From positions 204,705 through 268,704 of the forward strand of contig NZ_CABJDN010000004.1 of NCBI RefSeq assembly GCF_902364365.1: a stretch of 64,000 nt of DNA, in the 5' to 3' direction. Shown one piece after another: positions 1 to 7,756 of this stretch. How positions within the stretch are numbered: position 1 is the stretch's first letter; each line of letters begins with the position of its first letter. Under the pieces are notes generated by a model, which worked only from the letters and a program-made list of their open reading frames with translations, searched no databases and was not told where the DNA came from. This stretch comes from Bacteroides intestinalis. GTDB taxonomy: Bacteria; Bacteroidota; Bacteroidia; Bacteroidales; Bacteroidaceae. The position numbers and the translations under genes are program-made.

Positions 1-271
1 GATTGTCAAAATGACAAAATGTTAATCCTGATGTCCCACGTTCCTTTGTTTTGTATGAAGAGAGGGTGTGATGTAGATAAACGCAGGGATTTCCGATTTG
101 AGTAACGCTTTCTGATACAGAAGGGGGTAAAATGAGAAACTTTGGAGGGCTTATTTGTCTTATTGGATTCTTCTTGAATGCATATCAGAGATATTTCTTT
201 TCAAAACGTTTGCTGGTTTCTGTTGCTTGTTCCCTTTGAAATAGAAAAATATCACCTGCTTTTGGGAGGGA

Positions 272-342
272 CTACACCCTTTTTAGGTGATGGTATCACC
301 TTTTTAGATGAATGGTATATTCATATGAAGCAAAAGGTGTAG
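272..342. other. candidate three-way-junction structured element
   Basis: Three nested complementary pairs are visible. The closing stem is CTACACC (272-278) with GGTGTAG (336-342), extended by TTTT (280-283) with AAAA (332-335) past one bulged C. Inside it are hairpin AGGTGAT/ATCACCT (285-291, 295-301) with loop GGT, and hairpin ATGAAT/ATTCAT (308-313, 319-324) with loop GGTAT. CCTTTTTAG also recurs at 278 and 299, 21 bp apart. It could be a folded RNA leader or a set of protein-binding half-sites; function is unknown. Confidence 0.4.
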
Positions 343-640
343 CCTTAGCAAATAAAAGATTGCTTGTTTTTGCAGAAAAGATAGTCTGTTTAGGAAGAAA
401 AGACCGTGTAATTGTATCGAATAGACCATTTGTTTGCCCCAAACAGATGATGTAAATCATAAAAATGGCAGGTATAATCTTCTAGAAGGTACTATTTATT
501 AAAAACACTTGTCATTAATAATAAGAAAAATAAGGCTTTTGTCTTGCGAAAAGAGATATATGGTGTCGCTTTGAAACGTTCCGTATTTTCTTCATATAGA
601 AATGTTTCTGACCGGAGAATGTGTGAAGATCAGTATCATA

Positions 641-710
641 TTTACGCAAAATGAAGAACTAAATACGCAATTGAGGACAAGAAAGGAAAACCAGCCCTTT
701 ATTTTTGCAC
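641..710 (+). promoter_or_regulatory. promoter with 21-bp-spaced direct-repeat operator
   Basis: TACGCA occurs at 643-648 and 664-669, exactly 21 bp apart, and a -7 element TATTTTTG lies at 700-707. The whole block closely matches the one at 1722-1790, with the same distances. Half-sites two helical turns apart next to the promoter are typical of AraC-family DNA-binding domains, which suggests activation of the gene at 737 by such a regulator. Which regulator binds is not shown. Confidence 0.6.
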
Positions 711-736
711 TTACCAAAACTTTAAGATGATATACT

Positions 737-1711
737 ATGGAACGAAAGTATTTACGACTTTTTTATGTGTTGGCTTTGATTGTGTTAATGCTGAATTCTT
801 GGGCTTGTACCGGGAATGGTAATCTTCAAGGTACGCAGAGTGGTATTGACAAAAAGGAGTGGATGAAATTTCTTCCGGATACGCTTCCCGTGTGTAAGAT
901 ATCTATTCCTGGTACGCATGACAGTGGTACCATTAAAGGTGGTCCCATGTTGCAGACACAGGTCGTAGGTATTCCTGAGCAACTACAACAAGGCATTCGT
1001 GCTTTCGATATCCGTCTGGAAAAGAAAGATAATAAGTTAGGAGTATTTCATAGTTATGCTTTTCAGGATACATATTGGGAGGATGATGTATTGCCTGCTT
1101 TTATAAACTTCTTGCAAGAGCACCCTTCTGAAACTTTGATTATCTCACTGAAAATGGAAGGAGGTAAATTGGAGGATTATGCCTCTCTACTGTCAGCTTC
1201 TTTGAGTAATCCTGAACACCTGGATTATTTCGTTTCAGACTTTAATCCAGAGCTGATACTAAAAGAATGTCGAGGAAAAATTCTCTTTCTACATAGAGAT
1301 CATGCAATGGATTGTTATCCGGGAGCTGCCTGTGTCGGGTGGAAAGATAATAGTACGTGCCAGTTCACTCTCCGTAACAAAGATGGGAGGGAGGGGTATG
1401 TATTACTTGAAGATGAATATCAATACGAGTCGGGTAAGGATGCTAAACAGAAAATAAAGGCATGCATCCGTAATTTAGACAGAGTATCTGCTGAACCCGT
1501 TTCTGCACGCCGATGGGGAATTACTTTTGTAAGTGCTACTGGTCTACCTTTGGGAACACCTATTGTTTTTGCCAATAAGGTTAATACCCCGGTGGTCAAT
1601 TATCTGAAGAATACTAATAAGCAAAACTGTGGCATTGTTTTCATTGACTTTGTAAATAAACAAGGAGGAATGGATTTGGTAGAATATCTCATAGGCAGTA
1701 ATATTCGGTAG
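737..1711 (+). CDS. PI-PLC X-domain-like phosphodiesterase, probable lipoprotein
   Basis: A 324-residue exported protein resembling bacterial phosphatidylinositol-specific phospholipase C, which cleaves the inositol phosphodiester without calcium. The N-terminus is a hydrophobic signal with a weak lipobox ending at Cys24. The X-domain hallmark IPGTHDSGT places the first catalytic His at 61, with Arg93 in FDIRLE and a second His at 105 in GVFHSY, matching the two-histidine mechanism. It has its own promoter, near-identical to that of the next gene. With the mannosidases and phosphatases downstream it could release inositol-phosphate-linked glycans. The exact substrate is not proven; relatives also act on glycerophosphodiester-like compounds. 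Confidence 0.8.
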   Translation: MERKYLRLFYVLALIVLMLNSWACTGNGNLQGTQSGIDKKEWMKFLPDTLPVCKISIPGTHDSGTIKGGPMLQTQVVGIPEQLQQGIRAFDIRLEKKDNKLGVFHSYAFQDTYWEDDVLPAFINFLQEHPSETLIISLKMEGGKLEDYASLLSASLSNPEHLDYFVSDFNPELILKECRGKILFLHRDHAMDCYPGAACVGWKDNSTCQFTLRNKDGREGYVLLEDEYQYESGKDAKQKIKACIRNLDRVSAEPVSARRWGITFVSATGLPLGTPIVFANKVNTPVVNYLKNTNKQNCGIVFIDFVNKQGGMDLVEYLIGSNIR

Positions 1712-1721
1712 TGACTGAATG

Positions 1722-1790
1722 TTTACGCAAAATGAAGATTTAAATGCGCATTTGAGGACAAGAAGGAAAATGACACTCCTTACATTTGCA
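1722..1790 (+). promoter_or_regulatory. second copy of the 21-bp-spaced operator and promoter
   Basis: TACGCA at 1724-1729 and TGCGCA at 1745-1750 are 21 bp apart; a -7 element TACATTTG lies at 1781-1788. The distance from the second half-site to the -7 box is 36 bp here and at 641-710. The copy lies just downstream of the stop at 1711 and decides the start of the next gene, because upstream in-frame codons fall inside it. It implies that the PI-PLC and kinase genes answer to the same regulator. Confidence 0.65.
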
Positions 1791-1817
1791 AATATTAAAA
1801 ACTTAAAACTATATACG

Positions 1818-2645
1818 ATGAAACTGGCAATTGATCTCGGAGGAACCAATATCCGGATAGCACAAGTAGAAGATGGTAGATGCCTGAACAAAGTGTCGGT
1901 ACCCTGTCTCGCGCAAGCTGATTCTTCTACGGTACTCGGACAACTTTTTCAGCTTATTGAGAGAGTGATGAACGGACGGATAGACGGTATAGGTATCGGT
2001 GTACCCTCAGTTGTAGATCCGGGAAAAGGCATCGTCTATAACGTGGCAAACATCTCTTCTTGGAAGGAAGTTCATCTAAAGGCCATTTTGGAAGATAGGT
2101 TTAAAGTACAAGTGGCTATTAATAATGATTCCAATTGTTTTACGTTGGGCGAAAAGAAATTCGGTACGGGGCAAGCTTATGCCAATATGGTGGGGGTTAC
2201 TATAGGAACCGGTATTGGTGCAGGTGTCATCGTTAATCATCATCTGTATGGTGGAGAGTATGTAGGCGCTGGTGAAATAGGTGCATTGCCTTATCTGGAC
2301 TCTGACTATGAACATTATTGTAGTAGTTTCTTCTTTAAACGATATGGTACTACTGGGGAAATTGAGGCTAAAAAGGCAAAAGAAGGAGTAAAGGAGTCTT
2401 TGGAATTATGGAGACAATTTGGAATACATATGGGTAATCTTCTTAAAGTGATATTATTTACATATTCTCCTCAGGCTATAGTCTTAGGAGGAGGTATTGT
2501 ATCGGCCTTTTCACTCTTTGACGGAACAATGAGAGATGAAATAAAAGGATTTCCTTATAATGTTATATCAGATAAGGTGGAGGTGATAACTTCACACTTG
2601 AAGGATGCCAGTTTGCTGGGGGCTTCAGCACTGTTTGAGGAGTAA
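1818..2645 (+). CDS. ROK-family sugar kinase
   Basis: A 275-residue cytoplasmic kinase of the ROK family, which phosphorylates hexoses such as glucose, mannose or N-acetylated amino sugars with ATP. The phosphate-binding loop IDLGGTNIRIAQ is at the N-terminus, and a GTGIGAGV motif with YVGAGEIGALPY follows in the middle. The usual GExGH is GEIGA here, and the cysteine-rich zinc motif of typical ROK kinases is reduced to one Cys (EHYCSS), so this is a zinc-less variant. The start is the ATG at 1818, because a longer frame from 1719 would run through the promoter. It probably traps a monosaccharide released by the neighbouring hydrolases. Confidence 0.85.
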   Translation: MKLAIDLGGTNIRIAQVEDGRCLNKVSVPCLAQADSSTVLGQLFQLIERVMNGRIDGIGIGVPSVVDPGKGIVYNVANISSWKEVHLKAILEDRFKVQVAINNDSNCFTLGEKKFGTGQAYANMVGVTIGTGIGAGVIVNHHLYGGEYVGAGEIGALPYLDSDYEHYCSSFFFKRYGTTGEIEAKKAKEGVKESLELWRQFGIHMGNLLKVILFTYSPQAIVLGGGIVSAFSLFDGTMRDEIKGFPYNVISDKVEVITSHLKDASLLGASALFEE

Positions 2646-2804
2646 ATTCTTATTGTCAGTCTTTGAAAACGGTTTAATCAAAACTTCTTTTATAGAGAAT
2701 ATTGTAATTAAAATATATTATACATGTATGGTGGTGTTGCAATACTGCCTTAGACCTTTGTGGCAGAATAGAATCTTATATTATTAACTTTAATTTCTTA
2801 ATGC

Positions 2805-5800
2805 ATGGAACAAGTAAATCTTAGAATCTATCGAACGATTCTTACCTTATTGTTAGGATTGTTCTTGTCGGTGGGTGCTTCTGCACAACAGACTTTAGTG
2901 AAAGGGACAGTGAAAGATCAAACGGGTGAACCAGTGATTGGTGCTAATGTTTTGATCAAAGGAACCTCTACGGGAGTTATAACGAATTTCAATGGAGAAT
3001 TTTCCTTATCGGGAACTAAGGGTGACATATTGGTCATCAGTTACATTGGTTATACTACTCAGGAAGTTCCGGTTTCGGAAAAGCCCATGATGATTATTCT
3101 GAAAGAAGATACGGAACTTCTGGAAGAAGTCGTTGTATTGGGTTATGGTGCAAATACACGTAAGCAGGATTTATCAGCTTCTGTGGGTGTAGTGAGTAAT
3201 GCAGACGAATTGGCAGCCCGCCCGGTAACTTCTACTGAAGGTATGTTACAGGGACAATTGGCTGGTGTTACCATCCAGGCTGACGGTGGTGACCCGACTT
3301 CATCTCCCAGTATCGTAATTCGTGGTCAGGGATCACAAGACGGCGATAATGTTCTTTGGGTGGTTGATGGCGTACCCGGCGCACCCATTTCTTCAATGAA
3401 TGATATTGAAAGTATTGTTGTATTGAAGGATGCTGCTTCCGCAGCTATTTATGGAGCACAATCCGGTGCGGGCGGTGTAGTACTGGTGACTACGAAAAAA
3501 GCTAAAGAAGGTAGACCTTCACTGTCTTACGATGGCACTTTTGGTATACGTCAGGCTACCAATCTGATAAGTCCTCTAAATGCAGAGCAGCAGATCGAGA
3601 TGCGTAAACTTTCATATGCTAATGCCGATATGACTCTGCCTATCGGTTGGGATGTATCAAGGAATCCTTATATAGGAACTACGCGTACGGACTGGATGGA
3701 TGCTATTTTCCGTACAGCATTCTATCAACGCCACAATGTTGCTTTGAATGTCGGTACAGAGAATTACTCAAACCGCATTTCTCTTGCTTACGATAATGAC
3801 GAAGGTGTTTTAATTAATACTTTCAAAAAGAACCTCTCGCTCCGTTATAACGGTAAAATGAAATTGAACAACTGGGTGAGCATCAGTGAAGATTTTGTAT
3901 GGCAGAATACATCAAGCCGTTCTAAAGATACGGACAATGATGCCTATACCGGCCCTATCCTTTCGGCTATCTATATGCCTGCAAGTGCTTCTATCTATAA
4001 TCCGTTGGATGGAAGTTATGGTGGTGTTACCACAGAAGACCCTGCATATATAAAGCAGTATGGTTCCAACTTCTCAGATATTCATGGGGATGCTGTGAAT
4101 CCGGTACGTTTACTTGAAGCAGAAAATCTGTATAACAAGACGAGTGATGTGTGGAGTACTACCAGTCTGGATATTGCTAATGTGATTCCCGGATTGAAGT
4201 TTACTAGCCGTTTCACTTACAATATGAAGAGCAATTATTATAAGAAGTTCAATCCTATTCGTGATGAAGTAGGCAAACCGGTTTTGTCGAACAACCTCCA
4301 GGAGACGACTTATCGTACTGATGCGTGGAAAACAGAAAACACCTTAACTTACGATAAAACATTTGGTGAACATACTATTGGTGCATTGTTCTCTACTACG
4401 GCTGATCATTTTGAAAGTCGTGGGATGGAAGTGACAGGTAAGGATTTTGCAGACGAATCCGAATTCCTGCAATATCTGGCGTATGCGGGATCCACCACAG
4501 CATCCGACTATTTGACTGGTCCCGATGCCAATGTATCCTTGATTGCCCGTTTGGCCTATTCATACAATGACCGTTATTTCCTGACTGCTTCATGGCGTCG
4601 TGACTATGCAGGCCGTTTGCCGAAAGAGAATAATTATGGTGATTTTCCGGCTGTTACGCTTGGATGGAAAATCTCTAACGAAAAGTTCTTCAAGAAGAGC
4701 GATTTCATTAGTTTGCTGAAACTGCGTGCGTCTTGGGGACGTGTAGGAAATTTAGGATCTATCGGTTATAATTATAAGTCTGCTTTGTTGAGTAAAAGCA
4801 TGTGGACTGAGCAGGCACAATATGGTCCGGAATCAAATAAAATTTGGAGTACCCTTATTTATAACTCCATTGCATTGAATCCCAATCTGACTTGGGAAAC
4901 TTCAGAACAGACCGATTTAGGTTTGGATGTGGAGATGTTTAAGAATCGCCTGTCTGTATCATTGGATTATTTTGATAAACGTACTTTCAATTTGATCCAG
5001 AAACAAACGATGGACTGGCCATCTACTATTGGTATCGATGCTATGTTGGTTAACCAGGGTGAGGTACGCAACCGTGGTTTCGAAGTTCAAGTAAACTGGA
5101 ATGATAAAATTAACAAAGACTTTTCTTATTTCGTATCGGGTAATTTCTCTTATTTGAAGAATTGGGTCTCTGATATAGGTGTGAAGAATGCGGATGGTAC
5201 TCCGGGTGTATGGACAAACGACAAGAGATTCCGTAATATACCTTACGTAATACAGACTGCTGAGGGTGAACCTTTGAATTCTTTCTATCTGATTAAGACG
5301 GATGGTATTTTCCAGAGTGATGCTGAGGCTGCCGCTTATGTAAACGAGAAAGGAGAACGCATCCAACCGAATGCTCAAGCTGGTGACCTGAAATTTGTGG
5401 ATTACAATGGTGATGGTAAGATAACTGATGAAGATCGTCAATATATGGGGAATGCAACTCCTAAAACGACTTTCGCTTTCACATTGGGACTTACATGGAA
5501 AAAACTTTCTTTTAGTGCAATGTTCCAGGGTGTAGGTGGCGCACAGGCTATGTATGTAGGAAAATATATGTTGTTGAGTGATGTGGAAGGTAACTTCAAT
5601 CGTTCCAGTGAAATTCTGAATGCATGGAGTCCTTCAAATACTGGTTCTGACATTCCACGTTTGTCAAAAAATGACCCGAATGGTAACTTCAGCACTGCAT
5701 CCGATTGGTATCTGGAAAATTCTTCTTATTTGCGTTTGAAGAATGTAACTCTTTCTTATGACCTGAGTGATGTATTTCGTAAGTGGTCTCATCTGAATGA

Positions 5801-5951
5801 GCGCAACAGCCGCTTATCTGTTTATTTCAGTGGTGAAAATCTTGCTACCTTTACAGGATATTCGGGTATGGATCCCGAATGCGGTGGTTGGGATGCTTTG
5901 AAGTATCCGGTATCACGTGTACTGTCTGTTGGTGTGAAATTGACTTACTAA
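2805..5951 (+). CDS. SusC/RagA-like TonB-dependent outer-membrane transporter
   Basis: A 1048-residue outer-membrane importer that, with its SusD partner, takes up oligosaccharides using TonB energy. A signal peptide ends near GASAQQ (about residue 28). It is followed by a carboxypeptidase-D-regulatory-like domain (about 32-115), a plug domain with VVLGYG and a long beta-barrel ending in KLTY with the usual aromatic C-terminus. Length is normal for the family. The SusD gene follows after 21 bp. The 159 bp upstream hold no clear TAnnTTTG box; the nearest is GACCTTTG at 2753-2760. Substrate is inferred from neighbours only. Confidence 0.93.
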   Translation: MEQVNLRIYRTILTLLLGLFLSVGASAQQTLVKGTVKDQTGEPVIGANVLIKGTSTGVITNFNGEFSLSGTKGDILVISYIGYTTQEVPVSEKPMMIILKEDTELLEEVVVLGYGANTRKQDLSASVGVVSNADELAARPVTSTEGMLQGQLAGVTIQADGGDPTSSPSIVIRGQGSQDGDNVLWVVDGVPGAPISSMNDIESIVVLKDAASAAIYGAQSGAGGVVLVTTKKAKEGRPSLSYDGTFGIRQATNLISPLNAEQQIEMRKLSYANADMTLPIGWDVSRNPYIGTTRTDWMDAIFRTAFYQRHNVALNVGTENYSNRISLAYDNDEGVLINTFKKNLSLRYNGKMKLNNWVSISEDFVWQNTSSRSKDTDNDAYTGPILSAIYMPASASIYNPLDGSYGGVTTEDPAYIKQYGSNFSDIHGDAVNPVRLLEAENLYNKTSDVWSTTSLDIANVIPGLKFTSRFTYNMKSNYYKKFNPIRDEVGKPVLSNNLQETTYRTDAWKTENTLTYDKTFGEHTIGALFSTTADHFESRGMEVTGKDFADESEFLQYLAYAGSTTASDYLTGPDANVSLIARLAYSYNDRYFLTASWRRDYAGRLPKENNYGDFPAVTLGWKISNEKFFKKSDFISLLKLRASWGRVGNLGSIGYNYKSALLSKSMWTEQAQYGPESNKIWSTLIYNSIALNPNLTWETSEQTDLGLDVEMFKNRLSVSLDYFDKRTFNLIQKQTMDWPSTIGIDAMLVNQGEVRNRGFEVQVNWNDKINKDFSYFVSGNFSYLKNWVSDIGVKNADGTPGVWTNDKRFRNIPYVIQTAEGEPLNSFYLIKTDGIFQSDAEAAAYVNEKGERIQPNAQAGDLKFVDYNGDGKITDEDRQYMGNATPKTTFAFTLGLTWKKLSFSAMFQGVGGAQAMYVGKYMLLSDVEGNFNRSSEILNAWSPSNTGSDIPRLSKNDPNGNFSTASDWYLENSSYLRLKNVTLSYDLSDVFRKWSHLNERNSRLSVYFSGENLATFTGYSGMDPECGGWDALKYPVSRVLSVGVKLTY

Positions 5952-5972
5952 TAACTAATAGAGAAGAAAAAT

Positions 5973-7610
5973 ATGAAAAAGAATATATTGTTTTTTGCGA
6001 TGTCTGCCGCATTGCTTATGAGTTCTTGCAGTGACTTTCTGGATGTACAACCAGAAGGAGATGCTACAACAACTACATACTTCACAAATGATTTGCAGGC
6101 GATTGATGCTGTAGATGCATTGTATGAGAGATTTCATCAGGAAGCTGTATATGGACGTGAATTATTCTGGGAACAAGGTGCTGCCTGTGACGTGGTGTGG
6201 GGAAAGACTCGTGACTTCCCAACGCTTGCTACATTGAAATACACCGGAGATGAATCTCCTTTGCGTACGATATTTGATACAATGTATAAAGTGATGGCAC
6301 GTTCCAACTGGGTAATCCAGCAACTGCTTAATAAAGAGAAAACCACTACTTTGACTGATATAGAGAAGAGAAGTCTTGGTGAGGCATATTTTACACGTGG
6401 GTGGGCTCATTTTTTGATAGCCTATCGGTATGGTCTTGATGTGCAAGGGGTTCCTTTTGTTCGCTATGAAGATTTTGAAAGTGGCTATGATAACTCTATT
6501 CCTCCTCAGCAGGCTTCGGTAGTGGATAATTATAAACTGATTATTTCAGATATGGATAAAGCGATGGAATATTTGCCTCGTTTTGAAGAATATGGCACCG
6601 ATGATAAAGGACGTGCTCATGACGCAGCCGCTGTTGCTTTCAAAGCCAAAGTTTATGCTTACTGGGCTACTTGGGATGCCACGCAATGGAATAATGTAAT
6701 CTCTATGGTTAATGAATTGGAGACTACTTATGGACGTGATTTGGCGAATACTTATGCACAATCGTTCTCTTCTGATTTCTCAGATTGGTGGAATAAGGAA
6801 TATATCTGGACTATTCCCGGAAATGGTGGTTCTCAAGGTGGTGGTTCTGAGTTTCCAGGTGTTATCCTTGAAAATAAAGCTTGGGGAAAGTACAATGGTT
6901 GGGGACAGAACAAACCTTCCTATGATATTTATGAAGAAATGCTGAAAGATGGTACAGGCAATGACCGTTTGGTACGTACAGTTCTGGAGTATGGGCAGGA
7001 ATTTCAGTTCTTAGGTGAGACTCGTACTTTTTGGTCGACTTCTGATATTGAATCCGGTTTTATGATTAATAAATATATGGATCCTTTCAAACATGAAGAT
7101 GCAGCCGACAAAGGTTATATCAATACGAATGGTGACTGGCCGACGGCACGTGTTAACTTTCCGGTTATTCGATTTGCAGAAATGTTACTTTTTCGTGCGG
7201 AGGCTTACCTGATGACTAATCAGGCCGATAAAGCTACCTTGGATTTGAACCGCATTCGTACACGTGCTAATTTAGCACCACTGTCGGGTACGGCAACTAT
7301 GACTGATTTGTATCATGAACGTCGTTGTGAATTGGCATTCGAGTTTACAGACCATTTGTTTGACCTGAAGCGTTGGCATCATTCCGGTAATGCGGAAATA
7401 AAGGCTTTGGCTGCTGCTGAACTGAATGCCCGTCCGCGTGTACGTCATTATGCAGACCGTCAGAATCCTGCGTCTACATGTGTTATCGCTGAATATGAGG
7501 ATTACAAGGATAAGACTACTTATCAAGATTATATGATGGTGTTTCCTTATCCGGCGAATCAAATAACCAAGTCTAATGGTAAATTGAAACAGAATCCTCA
7601 TTATGATTGA
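5973..7610 (+). CDS. SusD/RagB-like glycan-binding lipoprotein
   Basis: A 545-residue surface lipoprotein that caps the SusC transporter and binds the glycan. The lipobox is SSC with Cys19, followed by SDFLDVQPEGD, a common start of mature SusD proteins. The helical TPR-like core and the C-terminal RRCELAFEF...LFDLKRW signature are visible. It forms one unit with the SusC gene. About 146 bp separate it from the GH92 gene; that gap shows no clear promoter. Confidence 0.93.
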   Translation: MKKNILFFAMSAALLMSSCSDFLDVQPEGDATTTTYFTNDLQAIDAVDALYERFHQEAVYGRELFWEQGAACDVVWGKTRDFPTLATLKYTGDESPLRTIFDTMYKVMARSNWVIQQLLNKEKTTTLTDIEKRSLGEAYFTRGWAHFLIAYRYGLDVQGVPFVRYEDFESGYDNSIPPQQASVVDNYKLIISDMDKAMEYLPRFEEYGTDDKGRAHDAAAVAFKAKVYAYWATWDATQWNNVISMVNELETTYGRDLANTYAQSFSSDFSDWWNKEYIWTIPGNGGSQGGGSEFPGVILENKAWGKYNGWGQNKPSYDIYEEMLKDGTGNDRLVRTVLEYGQEFQFLGETRTFWSTSDIESGFMINKYMDPFKHEDAADKGYINTNGDWPTARVNFPVIRFAEMLLFRAEAYLMTNQADKATLDLNRIRTRANLAPLSGTATMTDLYHERRCELAFEFTDHLFDLKRWHHSGNAEIKALAAAELNARPRVRHYADRQNPASTCVIAEYEDYKDKTTYQDYMMVFPYPANQITKSNGKLKQNPHYD

Positions 7611-7756
7611 TATTTTTCTAAAGTAAGAAATAAATAGACTCATCGCCATTGGTCTGATCTGCAGGGATTGGTACTTTACCGTATCGGTCCTTGCAGAGTT
7701 TCTTCTTCTCCTTGGGGCAAAGATTATTAACAGAATCATATTTTAAATGTAGCCTG

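Larger units (their letters stand above)
1..736. other. gene-free stretch upstream of the PI-PLC gene
   Basis: No convincing reading frame of useful length was found on either strand. The stretch holds a short inverted repeat at its left edge (TTGTCA, 3-8, and TGACAA, 12-17), a possible three-way-junction element at 272-342, a hairpin at 427-449 (CATTTGTTTG / CAAACAGATG, 3-nt loop) and a promoter/operator at 641-710. The gene or regulator to the left lies outside the window. Confidence 0.6.

Noticed and set aside
1719..1817. Longer start for the ROK kinase
   Set aside because: Those codons lie within the operator and the -7 element, before any likely transcript start.
7611..7756. Small gene between the SusD and GH92 genes
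   Set aside because: Short frames there lack a start with support and show no family pattern.
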